Source: Kitagawia praeruptora
Taxonomy: Eukaryota; Streptophyta; Magnoliopsida; Apiales; Apiaceae
Assembly: GCA_037693485.1 (NCBI GenBank)
Contig: CM075353.1
Coordinates: 109,326,501 to 109,390,500 of the forward strand
Direction: 5' to 3'
DNA length: 64,000 nt
The position numbers and the translations under genes were made by a program. The notes under the pieces were generated by a model that was not told where the DNA came from, ran no database searches, and saw nothing but the letters and a program-made list of their open reading frames with translations. Shown here piece after piece: positions 22,858-34,564 of this stretch (the first letter of the stretch is position 1; every line of letters begins with the position of its first letter).

Positions 22858-23411
22858 ACATCGAAGCTGGCCTGTTAGTGTTAATTGCCAAAGAGTCTTT
22901 AAATTTCTTTGTATTCTCCCTAAATTCTCTCAGCTCATCATCATTCCCCTCAAAATCTTCATATAAGCTTTCACTCACAGTTTCTACATCATAAGCTGCA
23001 TCATCAGGAACACTATCACTCTCTTCACTATATTCATCTTCCCCCTCATTAACATTGGTCTCAATTCTTTGTTTTCCAGGTTCATCAATTACCTCCTCAA
23101 GTTCATAATGGTCTACTTACAAATCAATATGACCAACAGGCTTGTGGATATCAATCATATCCCTCACATTAATATCATCATATAACAACCTCATACCACT
23201 ATAAAAAGACCTCCCATCATTTTTAAAATACACTAAATCTCAGGGGTTATAGCCATATTTAATAGCAAATTAAAGTCTTCCAGATCTCTAAAACAGAACG
23301 TACCAGTGTCAAATTTAGTTATAACTTCGACCTTACCCCCAATGTAATTCTTATTTGTAACAGGACCAAAATCACCATGATAGTGTAGAAATATAGTGAT
23401 TGCGGAATCCA
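22858..23411 (-). pseudogene. MULE (MuDR-type) transposase N-terminal fragment
   Basis: From ATG 23411 the minus strand reads MDSAITIFLHYHGDFGP, a PB1-like N-terminal domain typical of plant MuDR-family transposases (IGGKVEVITKFD; VYFKNDGRSFYSGM; LLYDDINVRDM). After it comes the usual acidic linker (EDEYSEESDSVPDDAAYD) up to KFKDSLAINTNRPAS. A frameshift/stop near 23240 and a TAA near 23118 break it. It ends at the junction with Tat-1, so the catalytic DDE domain and zinc knuckle are absent. In the intact family this protein cuts and joins MULE ends. Here it is a relic beside the breakpoint. Confidence 0.7.
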
Positions 23412-23754
23412 TGCTGTGACTAACAACATAAAACAACACAAATATAGTTATTTGTATTCCGTTTTATCTAAAAGAAATGAGAACTTGGAATTAATTTCAA
23501 GTATCTTTTTCTAAGATATTATCTAAACTAGGTCATCTCGATTACAAAAACATATCATCTACCATCTACCATCTACCATCTACCATATCTACCATCTACC
23601 ATCTACCATATATTATGTTGTTGGGAATTGAACCCACAACCTCTAAATCATAATTTTAATGAATTTAGTTCACCACCATACCAAATGCCTATTTGGTTAA
23701 ATATTATAATCCATTCATTTTATCTAGCGGTGCTTTTAAAAAAAAATCAAGAAA
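23412..23754. repeat. Spacer with (ACCATCT)n microsatellite
   Basis: 23547-23610 consists of CATCTAC/CATATCTAC repeats. The rest is AT-rich flank of the MULE relic. I see no gene. Confidence 0.7.
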
Positions 23755-24033
23755 AAATAATTATTTCGTTCAGGTGCCCCATATTATTCATATGTCATGT
23801 GTCAATTAATTTTTTTATCATAATTTTAATAAATTTACACCATCAAGAACCATATATTTATTCTTTTAATAAAACTTGTGTCATTTTATTTAATGTAAAA
23901 GTTAAAAATTGGATATAAATGATTCATAGAATATTTAGAGGGTCGTTTATTGGAAAAAGAAATCTCATTACTCTAATTATTTGTAAAAATAGAGTCTATC
24001 CAATGCACGCACACATATGCATTTATGTAAATT
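23755..24033 (+). repeat. Local tandem repeat unit preceding copy B
   Basis: Nearly the same sequence occurs again at 29213-29470 and in copy A at 478-735: CAGGTGCCCCATATT, CATGTCATGTGTCAATTAAT, AGAGTCTATCCAATGCACGC. Without the CACTA element the two units in copy B would be about 0.7 kb apart, so this was a local tandem duplication before or during the larger one. Confidence 0.7.
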
Positions 24034-24805
24034 CTATGTATCTTTTTTATGTGTGATCCTATTTCAAAATCAAGAATTACACGAATTGTTTGGGTATGAT
24101 GTTTTTTTGTTTTTATATAACATGGATTCACTACACCATATATGGTCTTCGGTAACCAAAAAATTATGTTACCTTAGGATGCTAAAATGTTACTATAGAC
24201 CCATTTTTGGGCTAAGGTAACATAAATTATAAGTTACAATTTTCGATGTTACCCTAGGGTACCTAAGGTAACATATTTCACCCCTAGGGTAACATGCTAT
24301 ATCGGTTACCTTAGAGGTCTACTGTAACATAAAAATGACATATTGCAACATAAAATTCGGTTACCTTAGGGTGCTTCAATTTTTTTAAAAAAGTGGGGCC
24401 ACCAGTGGGCCCCATTACTGGGCCCCACCAGTGGGTCCACTTATGGGTCCAACATGTGGGCCCCACCTGTGGACCCTATTTTTTAACCAGGCTAATGTAA
24501 CACTTTAACAGACTAATGTAACACTTTAATAGGCTAATGTAACACTTTACCGAAAAACAATTGAACACCACCTTTTTAAAAGTATACAATCCCAAAATAC
24601 CATTCAACCACAATGAACCACAAAGAGATCAATCTCAACATCCAAACAAACTTATAAATTCTAATTCAACATCCAAACAAAACAAATTAATTTAACATCC
24701 GAATTAGAAGATAAAAACTAGTTAACATCCATAACATAAGTACTTTTACATCCCAATTCTAAGTTAAATAATGTACTAGAAGCTTAAACTTAGAAAGCAG
24801 TGATA

Positions 24806-25027
24806 CTAGAAGCTACTGCCTCCAGTGATAGGTGTACCATCATCAGCTTCACTTGTAGCAATTGCACACAACTTCTCGACATCAACTGTGATATCCGGGT
24901 TGGCCTCTCCAAGTTTTTTAAGTGCAAATGCCAAGTTCTGTTGCATCTTCTGTTTAAATTCTGATTCAAGGACTCTCTTGACTCTCCATAGATGGTCAAG
25001 ATGACGTACAGTGGCATCAAATGTTGT
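24806..25027 (-). pseudogene. Last exon of a chimeric gene in the CACTA element, unidentified
   Basis: Open from an acceptor (TTATTGACAG, just above 25027) to a TAG at 24806, giving 73 residues. The predicted peptide has a charged helix (HLDHLWRVKRVLESEFKQK), then LAFALKKLGEANPDITVD and a short tail. The style is like accessory CACTA proteins, but I cannot name the family with confidence. It lies downstream, on the same strand, of the VPS53-derived exons and could be spliced to them. Alternatively it is the element's own 3' exon. Confidence 0.4.
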
Positions 25028-25278
25028 CTGTCAATAAAGGACCATTAAAAAAATTAGTACACTGAACACACAAGAAAAAAAAAGTAACAATCAATAGTCA
25101 CTGAGAGTAATCAAGAATGGATGATAAGTGGATAACACATAGGATTTTTAAGTTGGAATTGAAAAATAAAATATATCTGAGTTGGCTTTTAAACACAATT
25201 ATCTGACAATAATACAAATTAACAGAAAAGCATTACGTGAAAGCATTGAATAAAAATCACATGAAATTTTGCAATCAC

Positions 25279-25744
25279 CTTGTCCAAGAAAAACTGGAAA
25301 TAAATGGGAGAAAGTAGGCTTCCGAGTGCAGGAATACTACTCGAAAGGATCAAATTTATTCCATTTACATACCTCAATGAAAATGAACAAACTAATTTAG
25401 TTATTCAACTATGTAGTTAATCTGTTAATTCAGCCATAAAAAATACAACTTACTCTGATTGGTCACCAACACTTTCAAGTGTCGCCCACGGCACACGGGT
25501 CATTGCAGCCATTTCAGTATCAAACTTAGATTCGAGGCCATGTACTAATGTCACCAGAGCTTTCGTTATAACTGCGAAGAATTCATCCTTCACAAATGCA
25601 TGTCATTTATTAAACTTGCAGGAAACATAAATATAACACAGAACACAAGCAAGAAACTTTTTCAACCTGCACATCGGACATATCCACTGCATCAGTCAAT
25701 TGAGAATCAATTATTTTAGCCACATTCTCTGCCAACTCCCCGGC
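25279..25744 (-). pseudogene. VPS53: Captured VPS53 fragment (three exons)
   Basis: On the minus strand, three exons in the right order with good splice sites encode about 101 contiguous residues of the plant VPS53 protein. Exon 25667-25744 holds GELAENVAKIIDSQ. Exon 25454-25587 holds ITKALVTLVHGLESKFD and TRVPWATLESVGDQ. Exon 25279-25372 holds YVNGINLILSSSIPALGSLL followed by SPIYFQFFLDK. The phases join correctly (GA plus G makes one Glu codon across the second intron). VPS53 is a subunit of the GARP tethering complex for endosome-to-Golgi transport and is normally about 800 residues. This is only a middle-to-C-terminal piece kept with its introns, so it was captured as DNA, not from mRNA. 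A stable GARP subunit is not expected from it. Confidence 0.8.
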
Positions 25745-26384
25745 CTGAGAAGACATAGTAAATTTCAATTATTACAGTGGATATTTTAAAGTATCAAAAG
25801 CATAGATAAAAGGCACGGAGATAACACTACAATGCATACTGGATACAAATCTCACCCCTACATCTTACACCATGCCAAATCACGTGTAAAGAAAATTAGA
25901 TAGATATTAAATAAAGCTAAACAATGCATACTGGATACAAAGTTGTCATGGAACAGAATTACAAACCAAGTTACTTACATCATTGAGCCTCACAGATTGG
26001 AGTGCTAATGCTTTTTCTTGAATCTCACCCCATCACAAAATATATTTTGAATGTCGTTGATCTCAGCCCCAGTGGCTTTCTGGATCCTATATCCAACATT
26101 GATAAGGAGAACAAGTTAATAGCCCCTCTGTACAACAACATACACATTAGTTTGACAAATTGAAAGACAACATAATGTTCACTGGCAACCCAAGGGGTAT
26201 AAACCTCTCTGATTAGCCAATTTAGTGAGAAGCAGCTATATGCAAAAAAACATGTACTATACACAATCCCATCTTTAATGGTTCAGACTTTTAGTTACAC
26301 AGATCAAGGAACAAAACGGAACTCGAGATACTGATCAAGGGACGAATGCGTTAAGCATATACGAAGGTGATCCAAAAACAATAC

Positions 26385-26546
26385 CTGTCCCATTTGTGGT
26401 CTCTTTGCAGCTGAATGTCTCACACAAGCAGCAGCAGCTTCCACCAATCCAAACATTTCAATGTCGACATAATTATTTTCAAGCCTTGGATCTGACAATG
26501 CTGTAAAATCCTGTGTCTCAAGAGCATGACCAAGCAAAGGTCGAGC
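26385..26546 (-). pseudogene. Captured PERK-like receptor kinase exon
   Basis: One 54-codon exon between an acceptor (TTTCTTGTAG) and a donor (CAG|GTATTG) on the minus strand. The peptide begins ARPLLGHALETQDF, continues DPRLENNYVDIEMF and EAAAACVRHSAAKRPQMGQ. This matches the C-terminal lobe of proline-rich extensin-like (PERK) receptor kinases, kinase subdomains X-XI, where HSA.KRP.M is highly conserved. The catalytic loop and ATP site are absent. It lies upstream of the VPS53 pieces on the same strand, so a chimeric transcript is possible. As a kinase it is dead. Confidence 0.75.
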
Positions 26547-27480
26547 CTACAAGAAATATCATGGTTCTCAGTAAAAGAAGAATAAGAGGAAAATGGCTTC
26601 ACACAGAGAATACAATTTTGTGACATTTAACTCGATCATTTATAGAAGAGTACCCAGCCTTTTCTGATTCTGATAAAAGTATAATCACCAATATATATCC
26701 ATTATAATTCTATAATCAGACCACCACTCAACTGAGATAACGCAAATGTTCTCGGACCACACAAAACAATTCACAAAAATATGGCAATCAATCATTTCGA
26801 CAAAATCTATATGCCTGCATAAGCGAGGTCTGTGATACTTATTCACAAGTTCTGTAATGATATACTAGCTTCATAGCTTGTAATGTGTAATCAATCATGT
26901 ACTACATTTCTAACATTAAGTTTGCTAATATTAATATGGTAATATTCAAGAACTACTGTTTTGAGAAGCATCACAATGTAAAGTTGAATAATGTCCAGTT
27001 TCATACCACATTCCTTATATCAGGATTTGGTTTAAAAGTTTGAGTACTTCCTAACCAAACTTGAGGCCTAGGGCGTAAGCTAATATAAATGATGATACAT
27101 TTGTGCTGAGATAATGCAGCATCAGCTCCCCAAGAAAAGTGTGAATCTATCGCCTTGATCTTTCATTTTAGTCCATCCAATTTTGACCCTTTTTTCTATT
27201 AAACAGATACCCCGACACCATTTTTGCTGGAAAACATATTTATTTTGGAATCATAAAATATATTATAAATATATATATAGGAATCTAATGTATTGGGGGT
27301 CCTTTTGCGAAAGCTTACTTGGCCATGACTACTAGGTACCTTGCCATAGTTCTAGCTTTATCATTGTTCCCTGCATTTATCCACATAACCGGCACACTGA
27401 TGTGTTTTATATCACAAAATGGAATAAGTAACACATTTTAAATGTTGGGGAGACAATTTGGATTCACAATTTCTTAGACT
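26547..27480. other. CACTA interior, no gene recognised
   Basis: AT-rich intron-like DNA between the kinase exon and the next possible exons. I could not identify coding pieces on either strand. Confidence 0.4.
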
Positions 27481-27494
27481 TACAGGTCAAGCCG

Positions 27495-27750
27495 CAAGGA
27501 AGCATCTAAATCTTCAAGGATTTTGGTCAAGAAACTTTCGATTAAAGCATCGACTGAGACGAATTCGATGACCACTGTAACCCAAATAAACATTATTATT
27601 ATTATCCCAAAAAAATCCCACATAAAAGAAAACAGAGAAAATGTGTAAACATAGGCACCTTGTTATTTTTGTGTGTGAGAGATGAGTGAGCCAAACTCTG
27701 GGTTAATCCTAGCAAGAGATAATCATCCTCATCGCAATCTATTCTGTTCC
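27495..27750 (-). other. Possible further exons in the CACTA element, unidentified
   Basis: Two open minus-strand stretches flank an apparent intron with a GTGCCT donor and a GGGTTACAG acceptor. One reads RIDCDEDDYLLLGLTQSLAH, the other (in one frame) EFVSVDALIESFLTKILEDL. Their composition is protein-like but I recognise no family. They could be the 5' exons of the element's own gene or another captured fragment. Confidence 0.3.
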
Positions 27751-29529
27751 AGTTTCCTAACAAACAAATGAGAAATGAGTCAAGTATCTAACTAATCGGA
27801 AAGAAGAAATGTTTATTCAATTACCAAAATGTTTATTCAATTACCAAAATGTTTATTCAATCACCAATTGTTGGTGTAGAGTTAGTAAATTGAGTTTGTG
27901 AAGAGAATTTGAGGAGAGAGCATGAAGAGAGAGGTTTTGTCGAGAGAGAGAGTATAGGGAAAGAGAGTGTTTTTGGGGAAATTAGAGCAAGTGTTTTGGG
28001 TATGTCTCAAAATTTTGGTTAAGGGGGAAATTGTCCGCCCAAATTTTTCACTCAATGTCAAATCCGGCCGCCCAAAATTTCAGCTAATTTCCTGTTCACC
28101 AGCTAACACAAATTATTTTGTCAATTTTAAATTTTATTTTCTTTTTTTTGGAACATCAATTTTAATGTTTTAATTTTAAATTTATAAAATTTTAGAAAAA
28201 CTAAAACATGATAGATAAAATATAAAAAAATACATGTGAAAATAGTAAAAATTTAAAATAAATTATTTATTAAAGTAGTGTCTACTTTGACCAATTTGAC
28301 CATTATAAAATCGAACAAGATAAATTTAGGATTTTTTTTAAAAAAATTACTTCATCATTAAAATCGTTAAATCTTGACATCCGTACGTTTGGAATGTCGA
28401 AAAAATAATTTAAAAAAAATATGTACAAAAAAATTGTGAGCATGATTTTAAAAAAAATAAAAAAAATTATAATTTCTAAAAAATATTACAATTTCTGAAA
28501 AAAAAAGTTTTTTGAAAAAAAAAAATTTTAAAAAATAAAATAATTTTCCAACTCATTTTATAAAAAAGTTAACAAATTTTAAAAACTAAATTTATTTTTG
28601 GGAATTTTAAAAAAAAAATAAAAAAAATTAAATTAGATGAAAAGAGTTGGCATGGCCAACTCTAGTGTAACACTTACATATTTATGTTACATGCTTTAAC
28701 ACTTTCTAGCTACTGTAACATTATATTTTTGGCTGAGGTAACATAAAAAATACGATGTTACCTTAGGATGTAAGTAGTATAGCTAGGGTAACATATTGGG
28801 GTAACATTTTTCCGGTAGGGGTTACGGTAGGCCATATATGGTGTAGTGATTATAGATCACGAAACTAGCAAAATTTATCGAGTCTCTCATGTCACTCATA
28901 ACTAAAATGTGGTAAAAAATATAACGAGGATTAAAATTGCATTTCAGATCATACTCGCTTCTTACAATTATTTAAATGACATTGTCAACTTTGAAATGGA
29001 AGAAAATATAAACTATATAGACTTAATGGTCGTAACACGTAGTATCGATTTTACAAACGCTAACGCAAGTGCACGTATCGAACACGTAGTATATAAAATT
29101 CGTTTCCACGAGGACTAATTTAAGTAGTTAAATACCAAAAAAATCATTCTCTCAATTCAAGTTAAATAACATAAGATCAAAATTATATTATAACTACTCC
29201 TAATATATAAACATTTTCGCTCAGGTGCCCCATATTTTTCACATGTCATGTGTCAATTAATTTTTTTATCATAATTTTAATAAATTTACACCATCAAGAA
29301 CCATATATTTGTTCTCTTAATAAAACTTGTGTTATTTTATTTAATTTAAAAGTTAAAAATTGAATATAAATGATTCATAGAATATTTAGAGGGCCGTTTA
29401 TTGGAAAAAGAAATCTCATTACTCTAATTATTTGCAAAAATAGAGTCTGTCCAATGCACGCATATGCATTTGCAAAAATTAACTTTTTTCAGAAAAAAGT
29501 TAGGAGTCTCTAACTTTGTGTTAAACTAA

Positions 29530-29751
29530 GGGGGTGTTTGGGGAAACTTATTTTTCAGAATAAGTCAACTTATTTTAATTTGAAAGTTAAGATTTCTAAC
29601 TTTCCAACTTATTTTCCAACTTATTTTTGCAACTTATTGAATATCAAACATACATTAAATACTTGTATAATTTTTTTTTTTTATCAAAATATAATTTTTT
29701 ACCAGAAAATAACTCCATAAATCCTTAATTTAAGTTTTGCCAAACAGCCTC
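29530..29751. mobile_element. Tourist-like (PIF/Harbinger) MITE, 222 bp
   Basis: Left end GGGGGTGTTTGG, right end CCAAACAGCCTC (imperfect inverted repeats), flanked by TAA on both sides (29527-29529, 29752-29754). Copy A has the uninterrupted site with a single TAA near 794. No coding capacity. Confidence 0.85.
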
Positions 29752-29984
29752 TAAGTTCACTTATTCTGAAAATTTTTTCCCCAAACACCCCAAAATCACA
29801 ATAAATCGAAAGTTGCTCATCATCATAATAAATTTTTCTAACATTTAATCTAAAATGCATCAAATATCGAATTTTCAAAACATAAATACAACAAACAAAA
29901 TCAGCAAAAAATAATTTAATCATATAGCATATCCCGTGCCTTGCACGGGTACTGAAGCTATTTTTTTAACAGGACAAAAACATA

Positions 29985-30268
29985 CTCCCTCCGTTCCTCT
30001 CATTTCTTTACAGTTACTATTTTGGGATGTCCCTCTCATTTCTTTACGTTACCATAAATAGTAAGTTTACCCCACTATTACACCCACTACTTTCTCCCAC
30101 TATCTCATATTTAACAATAAAAAACACTATTACACCCACTACTTTCCTCCATTATCTCAATTCTGTTATTAAATATTGATAGGTCCCACCACTTTACTTA
30201 TTTTTTTATGTATTATCTTGGTCTCCGTGTCCCCCTCCAATGTAAACAAATGAGGGGGACGGAGGGAG
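29985..30268. mobile_element. Stowaway-like (Tc1/mariner) MITE, 284 bp
   Basis: Ends CTCCCTCCGTTCC and GGGGGACGGAGGGAG are inverted repeats. The target duplication is TA (29983-29984, 30269-30270). Copy A has the empty site near 1023. No coding capacity. Confidence 0.9.
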
Positions 30269-32320
30269 TATCATTTTATTTATTTGTTTACCATGTTTTT
30301 TCTTTACGTGCATTTCACTTTCCAAATATAGCATGGATAAAAGAAGATAAACTTTCTTCACCTACAGTCTACAGAGAAACATGATCTGGTTCAAATATTT
30401 TAAAATTCAGAACTCAATTATCTACGCAAGCTTAGGAGCAAACTTAATTATTGTCTTTTTCAATACATCCTCACAACATAAAACCAGATCTACATTATCT
30501 TTTACCGAACACAAATTTTGGAGAAAATTCAATTATTTTCTTCTTCAATACATTCTCATAGTACCTTGCATAAAACCTGATCTATATACTACCTTCTACT
30601 AGAGCACAGAGGTAGACTATCGCGAATACTTATCGAAAGTTTTAAATGCGTTTGAAATTTTCATCAAATATACAAAATACTAATAACACTACTTACTTTG
30701 TCTCTCTCGGTTGTTTACATTTTTTTGGAATGTCCTTCTTAATTTTTTACATTACAAAATTTACCTAAAATAGTAAAATTTTATAATTTAATATAAAATA
30801 TAATTACACCCACTACTTTCATCCACTAAACTCATATTCTTACATAAAATAATGATTGGTTCCACCACTTTAGTCACTTTTCTTACTTATCTCCATTACT
30901 TTACATTTTTTCTTAACCTCAGTGCCCAACTCATTTGTAAACAAATGAAAGGAACCCAGTGAGTATATTTTAGTGAATACACACATATTTTTTTAGCTTT
31001 TTTTAGTGTAAGGAAATTTTAAGAATTAGTTAAGCGATTTTCATTGTTATGAAATCCAAAAATATCACCCAAAAAATTGTTCTTCTAACATATACATGGC
31101 AAGATTTAATTTGTAAACGCATATATACATACATACATATATATATATATACATGCATGATCCAAGATTTTTATTAAAAAAATTACAATATTTGCACTAT
31201 TAAATAAAAGAAAAAAGATGTACTAAATTCGCAATATACAATAAAATCTCTATTAATTTATATATCCGAGATTGGAAAATTTTATTAATTTAAAGAGGTA
31301 TTAATTAATCAATAAATTATTAATTATTAATTTATTGTGAATTTTCGACATCAAACAAAATTAACTTTTAATTATATTAATTTTAAAAGAATTAATTGAA
31401 CAATTTATGTTTATACTTAATTCAATTAATTCAGTGTACGATAGTTTACAAATTAAATGGGTATTGGCGAGATTCAAAATAAAGATTCATATATATTTAT
31501 ATGATATCAAAGACGTACAGTGCAACATTTTTTGGAGTTGTTGCACATAAAAAAGCAATCAAGACATCAAAAATATTCAAAAATATTGATTAATAACTTG
31601 GTGATACTTTACGAAATCGTCACATTCGAACTTTTGGATGCAACAAAGAAGGCTGGGAATGAGTTTCATGTAAATTCAAATTTTAAAAGCCTGGAATAAT
31701 ATTTTACAAAAGTATAAGACATAAATTTTTATGATTATAAAGAAATTATTAATTTACAATATTATTGGGAGCAAATATTTATATAGGGCTTTTCAAAAAA
31801 ATTATTATCTTATCGAAATTGATCATTTTTTGAATTGACCCAAGTTGGAACCGGAAAAAATTATCAACTTAGAAGAGATTGTTAATTTATCGAATATTAA
31901 TTTAGAGAGGCTTTACCATAGATTTCAAAATTAAGTATTGAATACAATTTCAATTAATGTGTGAGCCCTTTGCATTCTCATAAATATCCACCAATCAAAA
32001 TTTGAAAATTCATTCTTAACATGTACCATTTGGCACACACTAGACGAACCCTTAAATAAATTCATGCACCCTTCATTTGTTGAGGGCATTCATGCACCTT
32101 CATAAATGCTCTTAACTTCATAGAATTTTGTTACGTATTTTTTATGTAACGTCTTTGTAATTAATATTACGGTTTAACTATACATTAATTAATACATGCA
32201 TGTGTATATTTAATCAATCTTCGTGGTTCATTTTTCAGATATCAACAAAGTAAAGATTTTTTACGTAGCCAAATCACAAAGAATAATAGATTAAGTTTGT
32301 CAGTCATCACATCAACAAAA

Positions 32321-32668
32321 ATGGAGAAGATCTCACTTATGCTCATCATCTCTCTTGCCCTAATATTTGCTGTTTCCAGTAAGTTTAATATTTTATATGT
32401 CAGAACTATGATTTTTTGGAAATTAGTTATAAAAATAAATAATTTTTATTTGGAATATATGCTGAATTGTAATGATGATTATGCAGGTGGACAATTATCA
32501 AACACGGTGGCAGAAGGGCCAGAGGCAACGACTCCATACCCTATCAAGACTGCATTCCCGTGCTCTGGGCCGAATGCTAATGTTACTTGTCAAAATTTAT
32601 GTCCCAAATTTTGTGTTAGTGGTTGTTATTGTGGCCCGCTGAGTCACACTTGCATTTTTTTATGTTAA
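32321..32668 (+). CDS. Small secreted cysteine-rich peptide, copy B (two exons)
   Basis: Exons 32321-32378 and 32487-32668, 79 residues, with the same phase-1 intron position as copy A (donor GTAAGT, acceptor TTATGCAG). The signal peptide is MEKISLMLIISLALIFAVS. The mature part keeps all eight cysteines at identical spacing. Differences from copy A are Ala to Ser in the signal peptide, loss of one Gly at the exon 2 start (acceptor shifted by three bases), and Gln to Leu between the sixth and seventh cysteine. The intron happens to be open in this copy, so an unspliced frame also exists, but the conserved splice sites and the copy A structure argue for splicing. An AATAAA signal lies at 32697. 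Function unknown; probably extracellular. Confidence 0.8.
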   Translation: MEKISLMLIISLALIFAVSSKFNILYVRTMIFWKLVIKINNFYLEYMLNCNDDYAGGQLSNTVAEGPEATTPYPIKTAFPCSGPNANVTCQNLCPKFCVSGCYCGPLSHTCIFLC

Positions 32669-33990
32669 TGATTGTGATTATATGTTTTAAGTAATTAATA
32701 AATGTGCATCTTTCTTCAGTCATGACCGATTGTTATTTTCATTGTATTTTTTTTTTTACTTAAATATGAATATTTTTTATTTTGATATTCATTTTCTATG
32801 CAAAACAATCGAAAGAATTAGAGTCAAACAATGTCTTTCTGAGTTTTTGCAGGAAAAAAAGTAAAGAATGCAATTGGACAAGAAAAAGAGGAAAAAGATT
32901 ATGTGTAATTTCCACTCTTCATGTTTACAAGTTTTTGTAAGTGAAGTAAAGAAAGTGTGAATATTTGAAATGAATAATTACTTTATTATTATATAATTTT
33001 AATTTGTCATTCTCTTCCCATACTAATTTTTATTAATAGCAACAAAAGTTTTTTGACGCGAATATCACTTATCTAATTTTTTGAAAGTACATTTTAAAAA
33101 TACATTATTAATTCCTTCAAAAAAATGTATTGCTTTATATATAAAAATTGAAATCTCATGTTCCTTATAAATACAAAAGTTAAATATTACATAGAATGCT
33201 AGATTTTAAACTTAAAAACCTTAATTTTAAACATGATCGTTTTTTTTTTGCCGCTAATTTACAGAGAATAGGCTAGTCTTGAGAGCTGTGGCGACTTAGA
33301 ATTCTCCTCTTTACCCATTTAGAGAGAATATAATAATTATATGAATAACAAATTTTTATAATATATATAGATAATGTAAATTAAATAGATATTTATATTA
33401 AATTTTAATAAATAAATATTAAATATTTTTTTTGTAATTTGTTTAACGGTTTAACTAATACTACTTTACAATAAACTTGGTACAATTATTTTATGGTTTG
33501 GTTATATAGTTAAATCACAAAAATAGTAATGATTATTAAATTTTAGTAAATATTTGAGAATTATTTGATGTTAAATTTAAGTTGATCTAACAAATATCTA
33601 AGTTTGACCGTCAAAAATAAATTTAAGTTAATAAAATATATCACTCATTTTAAATGATACATAATTTGTAATTATTAAATATTAAATTAAAATTAAAATT
33701 ATTATTAAAAAAAATTATATAAAACCCAATAGAAAAGGAGGGGAATAAAATTCTATGGAAACTGCTCATTGTTTTATAGAGTTGGAGGCTAAACCTAAAC
33801 CTTAAGATCAAATCTATAAAAAGGATTATGTATAATTTCTCCTTCATATACTCAGAATTTTTGAAAGGGAAGAAAGAAAGTGAGAATACAATGAAATGAA
33901 TAAATATTTTATTTTACGATTTGTGAATCTCTTCCCATATCTTCATTTTAGCAACGAATCTATATTATGACAAGAATACAATATATCTAC

Positions 33991-34564
33991 TTTTGTAAGA
34001 GTACTTTGATTTAAAAAAATTAAATTGAGGTTGTATTTTCCTAAATACAAAAGTTTATTTTTGTAAGAGAAATATCGTAAAAGTAAAAAAGGGAAAAAAT
34101 AAGTTATTCATCAAATTTGTTTAAAAATAATGACTTAATTTTCAGGAGGTGATAATTTGTCCACAGCTAAGTGAGAGTACGAAGTCTCTGGCTCTCTGGA
34201 TTAGGAACGAGACCCGAGAGTAGAGCCAACATTTTAGATGACCAAATTTCTAAATTGGAGGGGCAATCAAAGAGGGTGGTTTTAATTATAGGCCAAATAG
34301 TTTTACGTTTAAGATTTTTAAAATTCAAAATTTCCAAATTTTAAAAATATAATAGTTAGTTTTGTATGAAAATATAATAGTTAGTTTTGTATGAATATTT
34401 GAAACTGTTGAGTCAAAATTTGATTGAATGAAGATATTAGAAGGGTAACAAATGTATTAAATAACATAAAAAAGATAAAAGGTAACTATGTAAATGCTTA
34501 GATTTCTTAATCGACGTTCAACCATGTTCAAAGAAAAAAAGGTTAAGTGAAGTGGTGATATGTT
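33991..34564. other. Flank of copy B, no gene
   Basis: AT-rich. Includes an 18-bp direct repeat, ATAATAGTTAGTTTTGTATG near 34349 and 34375. Nothing gene-like. Confidence 0.5.

Larger units (their letters stand above)
24129..28848. mobile_element. Non-autonomous CACTA (En/Spm-type) element carrying gene fragments
   Basis: The perfect terminal inverted repeat CACTACACCATATATGG starts at 24129 and CCATATATGGTGTAGTG ends at 28848. The 3-bp target duplication ATT (24126-24128, 28849-28851) is single in copy A, which gives the exact empty site. Subterminal repeats of TAATGTAACACTTTA and GGTTACCTTAG type fill both ends (24160-24560; 28660-28820), as expected for transposase binding. No TNP2/TNPD-like transposase is seen. 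Instead the interior holds intron-split minus-strand fragments of VPS53 and a PERK-like kinase plus unidentified exons. Confidence 0.92.
28849..33990 (+). repeat. Duplicated segment copy B (main part)
   Basis: Continues copy B after the CACTA element. Collinear with copy A (145-1893, 10876-14031) apart from a Tourist MITE, a Stowaway MITE, the intact (AT)n target and a 345-bp deletion with TTG microhomology near 33133. It carries peptide gene B. Apart from that gene it is AT-rich, and its short frames are not conserved between copies. Confidence 0.88.

Noticed and set aside
14032..23440. Search for the Tat-1 3' LTR
   Set aside because: No second copy of the LTR motifs (TGATAGGTATCC, CTGTAGCTTTTGCGGC) was found, so a complete element is not claimed.
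32379..32486. Unspliced reading of peptide gene B as one 123-codon ORF
   Set aside because: The intron has conserved borders and copy A's intron is not open; splicing fits both copies.
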